Shown here: positions 33,001 through 42,571 of the stretch, piece after piece | How the letters are laid out: every line of letters starts with the position of its first letter | Numbering within the stretch: position 1 is the first letter of the stretch | NCBI RefSeq assembly: GCF_022662195.1 | Contig: NZ_JAKMCS010000005.1 | Location: forward strand, 124,001 to 188,000 | Reading direction: 5' to 3' | DNA from: Aestuariivivens insulae | Lineage (GTDB): Bacteria; Bacteroidota; Bacteroidia; Flavobacteriales; Flavobacteriaceae | Length of the DNA stretch: 64,000 nucleotides | Notes under the pieces: model-generated | Told to the model about the DNA's origin: nothing | Databases searched by the model: none | Seen by the model: only the letters and a program-made list of their open reading frames with translations | Made by a program: the position numbers and the translations under genes

Positions 33001-34305
33001 TTATTCCACGCTTTTGTTTTTAATAAATTTAATTAGCAAATAAATGATACTCAGCAAAGTAATGACAATTAGGGTGGTAATGATTTCATCAGATGCTAAA
33101 TTGGCCAGAAAATAAGATATAATAAGTACTGATAAAACTGGTACCGTCCAACCGCCAGGTATTTTAAACTCTTCAGGATTACTCTTTAAAGCATACCGCA
33201 GTTTAATGACAGACAGCGCAACCAATAAATAGATGATGAGCATAGAGCTGCTCGCAATAACAGCCAACTGTTCAAAACTGCTACTAACAGCAATAGTAAA
33301 GCATAGCATGGTATAAACAATAATAGCTATATATGGCGTAGCAAAAGCTTTATGGATATTAGATAGTTTGTTTATCGGTATAACCCGATCTCTTGATAGG
33401 GCATAAATCACTCTAGGGTTATTAAGGATAGAGCCACTCAAATAGCCAAACATAGAAACCAAAGCCCCAATAAAAAGTAAGGTAAACCCCATGGGGCCAA
33501 AAATCGTTTTTGCCGTTTCAATAAGTGGTGTGGCGGTAAAATCTGGAAGCGTGTCGCCTAGAACACCTTGTGAAACACCTTGGATGAGTATATAAACTAA
33601 GACTACAGTTAAAATACTTATAAAAATACCTTTTGGGACGTTGCGCTTCGGATTTATAATCTCGCCACCAATAACAAGACCAGTTTCTGCCCCTTGAAAT
33701 GCAAAGAACAGAATGAGGGAGGTTTCACCAAGTGTTTTAAAGCTTGGGGCAGATTGAATGTATAAATTTTCAATAGATACATCTTTCCAACCCAATGTCA
33801 TCAAAATAAATAAAGGAATTAGTTTTACAATGGTATTAAATTTTACAACACCCATGCCTTGTTTTATGCCAATAACATTAATGAAGGCAAACCCGCCTAA
33901 AATAATGAATAAGAATATCGCCCGTACCCACTGGGCTTCAAAAAAAGGATACACAGTGGCCAGCATGTTTACCAGGGCATTAGATACAGCGGCATCTGCA
34001 AATAAGGCACTACCTATGGCAAGGAAGCCACCTATAAATCCCGCATAATTACCAAATGCCGTTTCAATATAGGTATAGGGACCACCAGTGGTGTTGACCT
34101 TACTGCCCGCTTCGGCAAAGCACAACATCACTAAGGTTATTAATATGCCACAAAGTAAATAGGCTATAATGCTGGAAGCTCCCATTTTGGAGGCTATTAC
34201 TGCTGGCAGGGCGAAAATGCCTGCACCTATTATGATGTTTACAATATTAGCTGATAAACCTAATGCACCAATGCTACGCTTTAAACCTTCGTCTTTTTGT
34301 GTCAT
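33001..34305 (-). CDS. APC-family amino acid/amine permease
   Basis: A 434-residue protein with about 12 helices. The N-terminal helix NIVNIIIGAGIFALPAVIASKMG has the GAGIF unwound motif that binds substrate in APC transporters, and FAFQGAETGLVIGGEIINPKRNVPKGI is the conserved helix 6/7 loop. It should import an amino acid or related amine. Placement between an amidohydrolase and an acyltransferase gene, with 1-bp and 12-bp gaps, suggests it takes up a product released by the hydrolase. Confidence 0.88.
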   Translation of the reverse strand: MTQKDEGLKRSIGALGLSANIVNIIIGAGIFALPAVIASKMGASSIIAYLLCGILITLVMLCFAEAGSKVNTTGGPYTYIETAFGNYAGFIGGFLAIGSALFADAAVSNALVNMLATVYPFFEAQWVRAIFLFIILGGFAFINVIGIKQGMGVVKFNTIVKLIPLFILMTLGWKDVSIENLYIQSAPSFKTLGETSLILFFAFQGAETGLVIGGEIINPKRNVPKGIFISILTVVLVYILIQGVSQGVLGDTLPDFTATPLIETAKTIFGPMGFTLLFIGALVSMFGYLSGSILNNPRVIYALSRDRVIPINKLSNIHKAFATPYIAIIVYTMLCFTIAVSSSFEQLAVIASSSMLIIYLLVALSVIKLRYALKSNPEEFKIPGGWTVPVLSVLIISYFLANLASDEIITTLIVITLLSIIYLLIKFIKNKSVE

Positions 34306-34317
34306 AATTTTAGTTTC

Positions 34318-35502
34318 TTAAAAGTAGCTTAACCACGATTTATCTTTATTATTGGCCTTATAGATCATATATTTTTTACAGGGGAAGTAAAGCAAAAAAA
34401 CAAGAGCTAACCATACCATATAAGTTGTGAAAAGCGAATACCCATGACTGGCTAGGCCTCCAATAGGATTTCCTGCTATAGTAGACAATAATTCCATGCC
34501 GTTTTCATTTAACAGGGCAATACCTATCATAGCCCCTATATGAATGATGAACACATGTATAAAATAATAGAATAATGGGACACGCCCGAAAACCAAAAAG
34601 AAATCGGATATTTTATTTTTTAAATTTTCAAACACCTGTAACAACAATAATGAAGGACCGATAGTAATTAATAGATAGGCTAACGAGGGTGGGTATTTAG
34701 TAACGTTAAAGAATGATATGATTGTTTTAGCTGTAGTATCTTGGCTTATCCAAGGTACTAAGTCGCCATAATTATTTAAGCTTCGCAGAATAACAAATAA
34801 TAATATAGAACCCATTCCTAGCCTAAGCAGCCATTTTTTTCTAACATCGGCATTATACCCTTTGGTATATAAAGAACCCAAACAGTAGCCCAGTGCCATT
34901 AAGCCAATCCAGGGTATAACAGGATAGGCAAAATAAACGAATCTGGTTTCACCCATTGGAATACCATTAGCTTGATGGAGTATATACCACATTACAGATT
35001 TAAGGCCACTACCCTGCATAACTATGTTGTCTAGCATATTATGTAGGCCAACCAAAATAAAGCCTATAATGGCAATAATCTTTTTAGGTAAAAAAATGAA
35101 AAAGGAAAGGCATACCATACTAATGCCAATGGCCCAAATAACCTGCAAGAGGATGAAACTATAGGTGAAATCGAATGTCCAAATGAACGTGTTGAGAACA
35201 ATTTCCAAAATGATGAGCCATACTCCTCTGGTAAATAAGAACTTAAAAAGTCTAGGTTTTGTTTTGTTGCTACCATAAAGGAATGCCGATGTACCAGCTA
35301 AAAACACAAATACCGGTGCACAAAAATGCGTAATGAACCTAGTGAAAAATAAAAATGGTGTTGTCGTTTCTAAATCAGTTGGGTCATGAATTGCTGCATC
35401 GTAATGAAAATAATCCCTAACATGGTCTAAGGCCATTAGTACCATAACCAGACCTCTTAAAATGTCTATAGATGTTATTCTGGTTGATTTTACTAAGGCC
35501 AT
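34318..35502 (-). CDS. DUF1624 membrane acyltransferase (heparan-alpha-glucosaminide N-acetyltransferase-like)
   Basis: A 394-residue membrane protein with about ten helices. The N-terminal block RITSIDILRGLVMVLMALDHVRDYF (residues 8-32) is the hallmark of DUF1624/YeiB-like acyltransferases, with His in DHVRDYFHY, and FCAPVFVFLAGTSAFLYG follows. Related human HGSNAT transfers acetyl from acetyl-CoA across the lysosomal membrane to a sugar amine. By analogy this may move an acyl group across the inner membrane to an envelope acceptor. Gaps of 11-12 bp to both neighbours make it an operon member. Confidence 0.85.
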   Translation of the reverse strand: MALVKSTRITSIDILRGLVMVLMALDHVRDYFHYDAAIHDPTDLETTTPFLFFTRFITHFCAPVFVFLAGTSAFLYGSNKTKPRLFKFLFTRGVWLIILEIVLNTFIWTFDFTYSFILLQVIWAIGISMVCLSFFIFLPKKIIAIIGFILVGLHNMLDNIVMQGSGLKSVMWYILHQANGIPMGETRFVYFAYPVIPWIGLMALGYCLGSLYTKGYNADVRKKWLLRLGMGSILLFVILRSLNNYGDLVPWISQDTTAKTIISFFNVTKYPPSLAYLLITIGPSLLLLQVFENLKNKISDFFLVFGRVPLFYYFIHVFIIHIGAMIGIALLNENGMELLSTIAGNPIGGLASHGYSLFTTYMVWLALVFLLYFPCKKYMIYKANNKDKSWLSYF

Positions 35503-35513
35503 AGCTTAAATCC

Positions 35514-36929
35514 TTAAAACTGAAAATAAATAAACTGTTCACCACTTCCCTGCGCTATTATAATTAAAAAGGTCATGATGGCCCAGATAATGCCTAATAC
35601 ATAGGGAGATGTTTTAAGGGATACTTCTTTCATAGACGTATTTCTCATAAACCAATGGCATAAAAACATAATAGCAATGATTACAGATACTTTTAAAATG
35701 GTAAAAGTGTCCAAGATTTTTTCACCACCGGTTTGCATGTAAAACATAGATTTTATCATATTCCATGCAGTTTCAAAGGATCTTGCCCTAAAAAACACCC
35801 AGGTAATATTAACGCAGCTAAATGTGGTAAATGCTAGAAACATACCATTCCATTTGGTTATTTCAAAAGGTAAATAGCGCCTTTGCAAACGTTCTAGAAT
35901 TAGATATGTGCCATGTAGACCACCCCAAACAATAAAGGTCCATTCGGCACCATGCCAAAGTCCACCTAATAACATGGTAAGCATTAAAGCCACATACATT
36001 CTTGTAATCCCATGACGGTTACCGCCTAACGGAATGTACAAGTAGTCTTTTAACCAGCTTGATAATGAAATGTGCCAACGTTTCCACAGGTCTGAAAATC
36101 CTAAAGAAGCGTAGGGATATTTAAAGTTGTCGGGTAAAATGATGCCCAACATTAGGGCGATACCTATGGCACAAGTAGAATACCCTGCAAAATCAAAGAA
36201 TATCTGTCCGGAAAACGCTATGGTACCTATCCAGGCATCTACACCATGCAGTAATTTATCGGAACCAAAAACGGTATCAGATGTGTCGGCTAAAAGGGTA
36301 TCGGCCAATACTATTTTTTGAAACAAACCTATGGTCAATAAAAATAGACCCCATATAAATTGGTTAGTAGTAGCCCTTTTTTCTTCATAAAATTGACTAA
36401 TTAACTCTTTGGCTCTTACAATAGGGCCTGCAACCAATTGTGGAAAGAATGTAACATATAAGGCAAAATCTAAAAACGTTCTGGCTGGTTCTATTTTACG
36501 TTTGTACATGTCTATGGTATAAGACATGGTTTGAAACGTATAAAATGAAATACCCATAGGCAGGATAATATCCATAGGTTGGGCTTGAAAGTCTATGCCA
36601 AAGGCATTCATTAGTATTACAAAATTTTCAAGGAAAAAGTCCCCGTATTTAAAGAAGGCCAAAAAACCTAGGTTTACAATCATACTTAAAAGCAGCCACA
36701 TTTTTCGCTTTTTTTGGTTTTCCTCAACGGCCAACTTTTTCCCTGCAGTCCAGTCTACAATAGTAGAAATCCATAGCAGTATAACCAATGGCGGGTTCCA
36801 CATACCATAAAAGATATAGCTGGAAAGCAAGAGCATTCGCTTTTTACCTGTCCAGTTAAACAATTTTGTATAATATAAGGCTAAGACTATTATAAGAAAT
36901 AAAACAAAACTTAATGAGTTGAATAACAT
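35514..36929 (-). CDS. MBOAT-family O-acyltransferase (AlgI/DltB-like)
   Basis: A 471-residue polytopic protein. Family blocks are PMGISFYTFQTMSYTIDMYKRKIEP, FFPQLVAGPIVRAKELI, HISLSSWLKDYLYIPLGGNRHG and LGGLWHGAEWTFIVWGGLHGTYL; the last holds the two conserved His of the MBOAT active site. AlgI/DltB-like members pass acyl groups from the cytoplasm through a membrane pore to periplasmic partners. Here it is next to genes for two SGNH-like proteins that could be these partners, as DltD and AlgJ/X are elsewhere. Confidence 0.92.
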   Translation of the reverse strand: MLFNSLSFVLFLIIVLALYYTKLFNWTGKKRMLLLSSYIFYGMWNPPLVILLWISTIVDWTAGKKLAVEENQKKRKMWLLLSMIVNLGFLAFFKYGDFFLENFVILMNAFGIDFQAQPMDIILPMGISFYTFQTMSYTIDMYKRKIEPARTFLDFALYVTFFPQLVAGPIVRAKELISQFYEEKRATTNQFIWGLFLLTIGLFQKIVLADTLLADTSDTVFGSDKLLHGVDAWIGTIAFSGQIFFDFAGYSTCAIGIALMLGIILPDNFKYPYASLGFSDLWKRWHISLSSWLKDYLYIPLGGNRHGITRMYVALMLTMLLGGLWHGAEWTFIVWGGLHGTYLILERLQRRYLPFEITKWNGMFLAFTTFSCVNITWVFFRARSFETAWNMIKSMFYMQTGGEKILDTFTILKVSVIIAIMFLCHWFMRNTSMKEVSLKTSPYVLGIIWAIMTFLIIIAQGSGEQFIYFQF

Positions 36930-36940
36930 AGTTGGTTGGT

Positions 36941-37969
36941 TTAAAGGTTGGTTAAAGCGTTATCTGCTTTCATTATTTTGATAATTTCAGATGTAAAATA
37001 ATTGGCGTCTTCGAGTGATAAGTGAGATTCCTCTGGACAGCTTAAATTTTTAAGCTGGTCGTAATCCTCAAAATGATAACTTTTAACTTGCGCTTTTTTT
37101 ACCAATTCATCCCAAAACTCTTCACGTGGTAATCCCATTTTCTCGCCCATTCTTACGCCCCCACTTGAAGGACATCTTACTAGAATTACAGTGCCTTTTC
37201 GGGCTTTAAATTTTTTCAGATCTTCTAAGAAAAATGCCATTGTAGATGCTTTGTCTGGCGGTGGAGCTCCCTTTCCGAAGAAATGCCATACCTTGATTAT
37301 GGAATTAGCAAAGGCAGTGTCCTTTACGGTCTTGGGCATCATACTTATGTTTCTTGGAATTGATACATCTCCAAAATTGTAAAAAGGAGGCATTTTAGGA
37401 TCGCTTGTTCTGTGGCCAATGGAGACATTTCTTAATAAAGATTTTAAATCTATATCATCACTCCATTCTTCTTCGTCGGCCGACATGAATACAAGGTTTT
37501 CCTGTAAAGGAATTGATAACTGAAAGTTAAGTTTTTGGGCATAGGTCTCATCTTCGTAATATTCAACTTTGGATTGTGCCCTTTTCCAGGGAGATGCACC
37601 TGGGAAGGTAGTTGAAAAGAATAGACCAGGTGTAACGCCTATAACAACGGTTCCTGAAAAATTGGTATTATTAACAATGTCATGAAAGGTGGGCAATGGT
37701 GACGAGCCTGTGGAAGCTAATTGAATGGGTTCTTGCCCTGTGTCTTCTCGCCATTTATCAACCTGGATATCAAAGTAGGCCCTGGAAGCGCCAAGGATGA
37801 CTACATCACTTTTAGAGCCCGTTTCCACTTTTTTACGGGCTAATGCCCAAAGCGCTTTTTCGTCATTTACTGTGGGGTGAAACCCTTTAGATCTCCAATA
37901 GAGTTCCCAGCTTGCAGTTGCTATTAGTGTTATGGCCACTGCAAGGATTAGCGATTGCTTCAAATTCAT
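36941..37969 (-). CDS. SGNH/DltD-AlgJ-like membrane-anchored protein, copy 2
   Basis: A 342-residue protein with one N-terminal anchor (LILAVAITLIATASWELYWRSKGF), then a soluble periplasmic part. VVILGASRAYFDI (about residues 57-69) is placed like SGNH block I with Ser in GAS, and SCPEESHLSLEDANYF near the end supplies a Glu-x-Ser-His in place of the usual Asp-x-x-His. It clearly resembles the gene product of 38903-39955 from residue 1 to the C-terminus, so the two arose by duplication. Function inferred: acyl transfer or esterase step downstream of the adjacent MBOAT (11 bp away). Confidence 0.65.
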   Translation of the reverse strand: MNLKQSLILAVAITLIATASWELYWRSKGFHPTVNDEKALWALARKKVETGSKSDVVILGASRAYFDIQVDKWREDTGQEPIQLASTGSSPLPTFHDIVNNTNFSGTVVIGVTPGLFFSTTFPGASPWKRAQSKVEYYEDETYAQKLNFQLSIPLQENLVFMSADEEEWSDDIDLKSLLRNVSIGHRTSDPKMPPFYNFGDVSIPRNISMMPKTVKDTAFANSIIKVWHFFGKGAPPPDKASTMAFFLEDLKKFKARKGTVILVRCPSSGGVRMGEKMGLPREEFWDELVKKAQVKSYHFEDYDQLKNLSCPEESHLSLEDANYFTSEIIKIMKADNALTNL

Positions 37970-37992
37970 TTTGGTTGCTTTTGGTTATAAAA

Positions 37993-38874
37993 TTATTTTG
38001 CCATAGCATCGGTAATGCCTTTGGTATCTGCGAATTGTTGGAAGGATATAATTTTACCATCCTTAAGGGTCCACAAATGTGCCATTTGTAGGTTTATAAC
38101 AGCACCGTTCTTTTTATATTTTGCCTCATACCTACCAGTTACCAAAACTTTATTGTTAGTCATTTCTTGGAATTCTAGGTTAGCAAGGTTCCAATACTCC
38201 CATTCGTTCATAATCCTGGAAAAAACACCGTCTACTACTGCTTTAAAACCTTTATACGGATTGCCATCTGCAAGGGGAAAATTTTCGGCTTCGTTCCATA
38301 CTAAATTATCATCCATAACGGCTCCGACAGCTTCAATATCGCCTTTGGCAAAATCGTTGTATACTGTTCTAATGGTTATAACGTTGCTTGGATTTAATAA
38401 GGGATCGATACCAAGTTGCTCCATAAAAGCAAGGTTATCCATAAAATCTTGCTCTTGGGCAATCTTGCCATCCTTCATTTCTGTTATGGTTGCGCCTTCG
38501 ATATCTATCGTTTTGCCAGTGGCGGGGGTACCAAAGAAGTCTCCCGTATGGGTACCTTTGTAGTGCCAATGTTTTACAATTTTATCGCCTTGTCCAAAGA
38601 CATCAACAATGGTAAAGGAAACATCAGAGAAACCATTAATAAAGTTTGAATAATAGGCTTTGAAATCTTCAATACCAATAATGTTTTCTGGACTCGTAAC
38701 AAGGGTAACATCCTCTGTAAAATTAGTACTGTTAATAAGATCTAAGTTAGCATCATTAACAATTTGATCCCAGGTTTCGGTATACATTTTAATGTTGTTT
38801 TCTACTTTCGAATCTTTACAAGAATACATTGAAAATAAGATTAAGCAAATAAAAGGTGTGATTAGTGTTTTCAT
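37993..38874 (-). CDS. Lipoprotein with two NTF2/SnoaL-like domains
   Basis: A 293-residue protein. Lipoprotein signal FICLILFSMYSC with anchor Cys19 followed by KD. Domain 1 (about 30-150) has KGTHTGDFFGTPATGKTIDIEG and KDGKIAQEQDFMDNLAFMEQLG, typical of SnoaL-like ester cyclases; domain 2 (about 160-290) has a second, ketosteroid-isomerase-like copy (VYNDFAKGDIEAVGAVMDDNLVWNE). NTF2 folds bind small hydrophobic ligands and some catalyse aldol or isomerase steps. It sits between the two SGNH-like genes in the operon, so it may bind the acyl acceptor. Confidence 0.8.
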   Translation of the reverse strand: MKTLITPFICLILFSMYSCKDSKVENNIKMYTETWDQIVNDANLDLINSTNFTEDVTLVTSPENIIGIEDFKAYYSNFINGFSDVSFTIVDVFGQGDKIVKHWHYKGTHTGDFFGTPATGKTIDIEGATITEMKDGKIAQEQDFMDNLAFMEQLGIDPLLNPSNVITIRTVYNDFAKGDIEAVGAVMDDNLVWNEAENFPLADGNPYKGFKAVVDGVFSRIMNEWEYWNLANLEFQEMTNNKVLVTGRYEAKYKKNGAVINLQMAHLWTLKDGKIISFQQFADTKGITDAMAK

Positions 38875-38902
38875 TTTTGGTTAGTTTTAAATGTTGTTAT
38901 GA

Positions 38903-39955
38903 TTAGTTGTGTTTATTTAAATGGCCATCTGCTATTAATTTAATTACTAGGTCTTTGGTGTAGGTTTTGGCATCTTCAGCATTCATATGGGACCATTCGG
39001 GCAAAGTGTGCTTAGACATGAATTCGTAATCTTCAAAATGATAGCTAGGACAATTGACGGTTTTTATAAATTTATCCCAGACTTTATCCCGAGGGAGCAT
39101 GCGCTTGGTGTATTTATTCCAGCCTTCTTCGGCCTTATGGCGAATGAAAATAATCTTACCGCCCCTTGCTTTAAAATTTTTGATAAGAACTGAGAGGTTA
39201 TCAATTGCTTTTGAAACCTCTTTTTCTACATCACTAGAGTATTCTGTGAGCACAAAAGGAATCACCTTATCCCATTCGTCGGTAATTTCTTTTTGATACA
39301 TAGGATTATTTGTCAGTCGGGGAATCATGATGAGGTTCCTGTCTTCATCATTATAGCCGATGTTAACTAGGTTAAATCGGTTGTGTTTTGATCTGCCATC
39401 ATCAATGTAAATAGTATTTATAAGGGACTTTAAATCCAAATCGTTATAGCTCTTTGCTTCAGAGGCTGTAAGCATCACTAAATACTGTTGTAAAGGTTTT
39501 GAAAGAAGAAAACCAAGTTTTTGAGCATTAGTTCTGTGGTAATAGTGCTCTATCCAATTTTTTGCCGTTTGCCATCGGTCACCACCATTAAACAGAAAAA
39601 CAGCGACTGGTGTTACCCCAAAAACTATGGTTCCGTTAAATGTGGTATTGTTTACGATGTCCTCAAAAAATGGCCCTGGCGGTTTCCCGTTGGCCGATAG
39701 GTTAATGGGTTTTATACCTTGTGTCTCTTCCCAGATGTGGGTATTAAAGTTATATCCGGTTCTTGAGGCGCCTAATAGGATGATATCTTTAGAAGTAGCG
39801 GTTTCTACTTTTAGTCTTTGTTCTGCCCATAAGTTTCTGTCGTCTTCGAGGTAAGCTATATAGTATTCTGGTTTAGACCTCCAATAGAATTCCCATAAGG
39901 TCAAAGCTATAATACTTAAAGCTAAAGCAGTTATTAAAGACGTTTTTAAATTCAA
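38903..39955 (-). CDS. SGNH/DltD-AlgJ-like membrane-anchored protein, copy 1
   Basis: A 350-residue protein, first gene of the operon. The start is TTG at 39955: the predicted N-terminus MNLKTSLITALALSII aligns with MNLKQSLILAVAITLI of copy 2, where the codon is ATG. One membrane anchor is followed by IILLGASRTGYNF (SGNH-like block I, about residues 57-69), the shared VNNTTFNGTIVFGVTP and LDLKSLI, and the terminal LPEWSHMNAEDA (Glu-x-Ser-His). The paralogues share the same end-to-end architecture, suggesting they work on two acceptors or as a heterodimer. Confidence 0.65.
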   Translation of the reverse strand: MNLKTSLITALALSIIALTLWEFYWRSKPEYYIAYLEDDRNLWAEQRLKVETATSKDIILLGASRTGYNFNTHIWEETQGIKPINLSANGKPPGPFFEDIVNNTTFNGTIVFGVTPVAVFLFNGGDRWQTAKNWIEHYYHRTNAQKLGFLLSKPLQQYLVMLTASEAKSYNDLDLKSLINTIYIDDGRSKHNRFNLVNIGYNDEDRNLIMIPRLTNNPMYQKEITDEWDKVIPFVLTEYSSDVEKEVSKAIDNLSVLIKNFKARGGKIIFIRHKAEEGWNKYTKRMLPRDKVWDKFIKTVNCPSYHFEDYEFMSKHTLPEWSHMNAEDAKTYTKDLVIKLIADGHLNKHN

Positions 39956-40270
39956 ATGCTTTGGTTTTGGTTGGTTGATAATTTTTATAATAATCTAGAT
40001 TGCATCAATAATAGGGAATACTGTTAGAATAGTTATAATTATGTTGAGAGGCTATACTGCTATAAAAGGAAGAGAAAAATAGCGCGTGCAGCATAGAAAG
40101 CCTTTGTTTAAAATTAATATTTATAAAGACTTAGGGGAAATACAGTTACAAGTTAAGAAAAATTTAAAAACAACAAAACTAATGTTCATAATTTTAAGAT
40201 ACGGTTGAAATAAAAAAGAACCATATGAATTAAGATATGGTTCCTTTTAATATCCTTATAAATTATGTGA
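39956..40270. other. AT-rich gap between the acyl-transfer operon and a small membrane protein gene
   Basis: No open frame. The right end holds the terminator of the gene at 40271 (listed separately). The left part, about 250 bp, must contain the promoter of the acyl-transfer operon, but I see no clear TAnnTTTG box on the minus strand. Confidence 0.5.
40211..40250 (-). terminator. Terminator of the small membrane protein gene
   Basis: Stem GAACCATAT/ATATGGTTC, loop GAATTAAG; on the minus strand it is followed by TTTTTTATTT. Confidence 0.85.
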
Positions 40271-40663
40271 TCATCCCATTTTACCATTAACAATAGCAAC
40301 TATAGCTCCTGTTATGGCTCCCATGACAACCATTAAAATAATGTCTAGTCCTACCATTTGATAGGTGACCTCAGAATTCATGGCCAATTGAAAAAAGTCA
40401 TAATAAAGCGCAATAAATAATGATATGATTGCGCCTGCTTTAGCACCTGTGCCTCCTGTGGATATTTGTGCCCATTGTATAAAAATATAAGCCATAAATA
40501 ACCCAAAGGTTAAGCATCCTAAAAAGATCATAAGCATGGTCGTGGAATTTTCTTCCGGTTGCGGAAAACTGTCCTTAAATAACATACCATAAAAAAGCCA
40601 TCCTAATAGGAAGTTAACAACGGCGCCAGCAATACCAGCAGCTAGGAAATTTTTTGTTTTCAT
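40271..40663 (-). CDS. Small four-helix membrane protein of unknown function
   Basis: A 130-residue protein made almost entirely of four hydrophobic segments (about 7-27, 45-65, 74-94 and 103-125), rich in Gly and Ala (FLAAGIAGAVVNFLLGWLFYG; ILMVVMGAITGAIVAIVNG). It resembles DUF1761-like small membrane proteins in layout, but I cannot confirm that family. It is monocistronic with a good terminator. No functional statement is possible. Confidence 0.65.
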   Translation of the reverse strand: MKTKNFLAAGIAGAVVNFLLGWLFYGMLFKDSFPQPEENSTTMLMIFLGCLTFGLFMAYIFIQWAQISTGGTGAKAGAIISLFIALYYDFFQLAMNSEVTYQMVGLDIILMVVMGAITGAIVAIVNGKMG

Positions 40664-40801
40664 TTTTTTATAATTTTAATTAGTTAGTTGCTACTAAAAG
40701 TATAAAAAAAATGTTTATTTCTTAAATTTGAAGCAAAAAAATTAAATATAATGTATTTTTAATGTGTTTGTTTTGTGTTAAATGAATTATAGCAAAAAGA
40801 C

Positions 40802-42571
40802 TCAAGGTCTATAAATAGCTTCAATAAGCGCACGGTATTTTTCTGTTATAATGCTGCGTTTCATTTTTAAAGTGGGCGTAAGATGACCGCTTTCGATAGA
40901 CCATACATCTGGGGTTAACTTAAACTGTTTTATTTGTTCCCATTTGCCAAACTTTTCATTGCATTTATCAATCTCTTGTTGGATTCTAGAGCACACCACC
41001 TCTGCACTAACAATCTCTTCATTGGTTTTTCCAACGGAGTGGTGCTTTCTGTCTATCCAATCTTTTATAAACTCAAAATTGGGTTGTATTAGGGCGGCTG
41101 GCATTTTTTCGCCTTCTCCAATTACCATTATATGTTCTATAAAGCGTGATTGTTTCAATTCGTTTTCAAGTAGTGTAGGGATAACGTATTTGCCGCCAGA
41201 GGTTTTAAACATTTCCTTTTTACGACCTGTAATTTTTAAAAAGCCTTCATCATCAAATTCACCTTTATCGCCAGTATGAAAATAGTCGCCAGTCATGACA
41301 CTGGCTGTTTTTTCGGGGTCTTTATAATAACCCATCATAACGTTTGGCCCTTTACAAAGAATTTCGCCATCGTCTGCAATTTTTACTTCAACACCATCAA
41401 TCGCTTTACCAACATAGCCTATTTTCCAATTGTGGTTTCGTTTGTCACTTGCTGAAATGCCAGGCGATGTTTCTGTGAGTCCATAACATTCCATAATAGG
41501 CATATTTGCTGCTCCAAATATTTTGCCTAGCCTAGGTTGCAGAGCCGCACTGCCCGATGCCATAAAAACAATCTTTCCTCCTAAAGCTTCCTGCCATTTT
41601 TTAAAAATAAGTTTTCTAGCTATGCCAAGCTTTATAGCATAGCAAAAACCATTTTGTTTATAAGGTTTATATTCGGCGCCAACTTCAACTGCCCAAAAAA
41701 ACAATTTCTTTTTTAGCCCTGTTAATTCGGTGCCCTTGGCAATAATCTTATCGTATACCTTTTCTACCAATCTTGGTACCACGGTCATTGTGGCGGGCTT
41801 TATTTCTTTTGCATTATCGCCTATTTTATCGATTGCTTCAGCAAAATAAGTTTCTATGCTTCCATATTGGTATAGGTAAGTGAAAACACGTTCAAAAATA
41901 TGGCAGATAGGTAAAAAGCTTAAGGCCCTTTCTCCATATGCTAAAGGAAACCTTTTTGCTGCGGAGAGCACATTGGATACAATATTGTTATGGGAAAGCA
42001 TAACGCCTTTGGGTTTGCCCGTGGTTCCCGAAGTGTATATTATTGTTGCTAATTCTTCGGGTTTTACATTGGCTTTTCTATGTTCAACTTCATCTTGATT
42101 ACTCTTGTCCTGCCCCAAATCCAGCAATTCTGAATAGTGTTTACAGCCTTTAATATGATCAAACGAATAAACTTCTATTAGTTTGGTGTTGGATTTAATT
42201 TTATTGATTTTTTCCAAAACTTCCTGATCTGAAACAAAACAATAAATAGATTCACTGTGGTTTAAGATATATTCATAATCTTCATGGTTAATGGTTGGAT
42301 AGATGGGAATATTTTGAGCCCCAACTTGGAGCACGCCAATGTCTACAATATTCCATTCAGTTCTATTGGTAGAAGAAATGACGGCAATTTTATCATTTTT
42401 TTTAACGCCGAGCTTTAATAATGCCCTGCTCAAGGCATTGGCTTTGTCTATGTATTCTTGGGTGGATGTTTTAACCCACTTACCATTATATTTTGTTACT
42501 AAACAAGCCTCTAAGGGGCTATTTTCTAGTTGGTAGTATGGAAAATCAAAAAGTCGTGTTATTGCTGTCAT
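40802..42571 (-). CDS. Long-chain acyl-CoA synthetase (AMP-dependent)
   Basis: A 589-residue adenylate-forming enzyme. The P-loop-like motif is IIYTSGTTGKPKGVMLSHNN (about residues 172-191), then ALSFLPICHIFERV, the A5 motif ECYGLTETSPG, and DGEILCKGPNVMMGYYKDPEKT / DYFHTGDKGEFDDEGFLKITGRKKEMFKTSGGKYV near the end. It activates fatty acids to acyl-CoA via an acyl-adenylate. The length and ICHIFER motif fit the FadD15-like long-chain group. A near-consensus TACTTTGC lies about 30 bp upstream of the start. It is divergent from pflB. Confidence 0.92.
   Translation of the reverse strand: MTAITRLFDFPYYQLENSPLEACLVTKYNGKWVKTSTQEYIDKANALSRALLKLGVKKNDKIAVISSTNRTEWNIVDIGVLQVGAQNIPIYPTINHEDYEYILNHSESIYCFVSDQEVLEKINKIKSNTKLIEVYSFDHIKGCKHYSELLDLGQDKSNQDEVEHRKANVKPEELATIIYTSGTTGKPKGVMLSHNNIVSNVLSAAKRFPLAYGERALSFLPICHIFERVFTYLYQYGSIETYFAEAIDKIGDNAKEIKPATMTVVPRLVEKVYDKIIAKGTELTGLKKKLFFWAVEVGAEYKPYKQNGFCYAIKLGIARKLIFKKWQEALGGKIVFMASGSAALQPRLGKIFGAANMPIMECYGLTETSPGISASDKRNHNWKIGYVGKAIDGVEVKIADDGEILCKGPNVMMGYYKDPEKTASVMTGDYFHTGDKGEFDDEGFLKITGRKKEMFKTSGGKYVIPTLLENELKQSRFIEHIMVIGEGEKMPAALIQPNFEFIKDWIDRKHHSVGKTNEEIVSAEVVCSRIQQEIDKCNEKFGKWEQIKQFKLTPDVWSIESGHLTPTLKMKRSIITEKYRALIEAIYRP

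Noticed and set aside
38015-38563. 182-codon frame opposite the NTF2-like lipoprotein
   Set aside because: The minus-strand lipoprotein has a clear signal and two domains; the opposite frame shows none.
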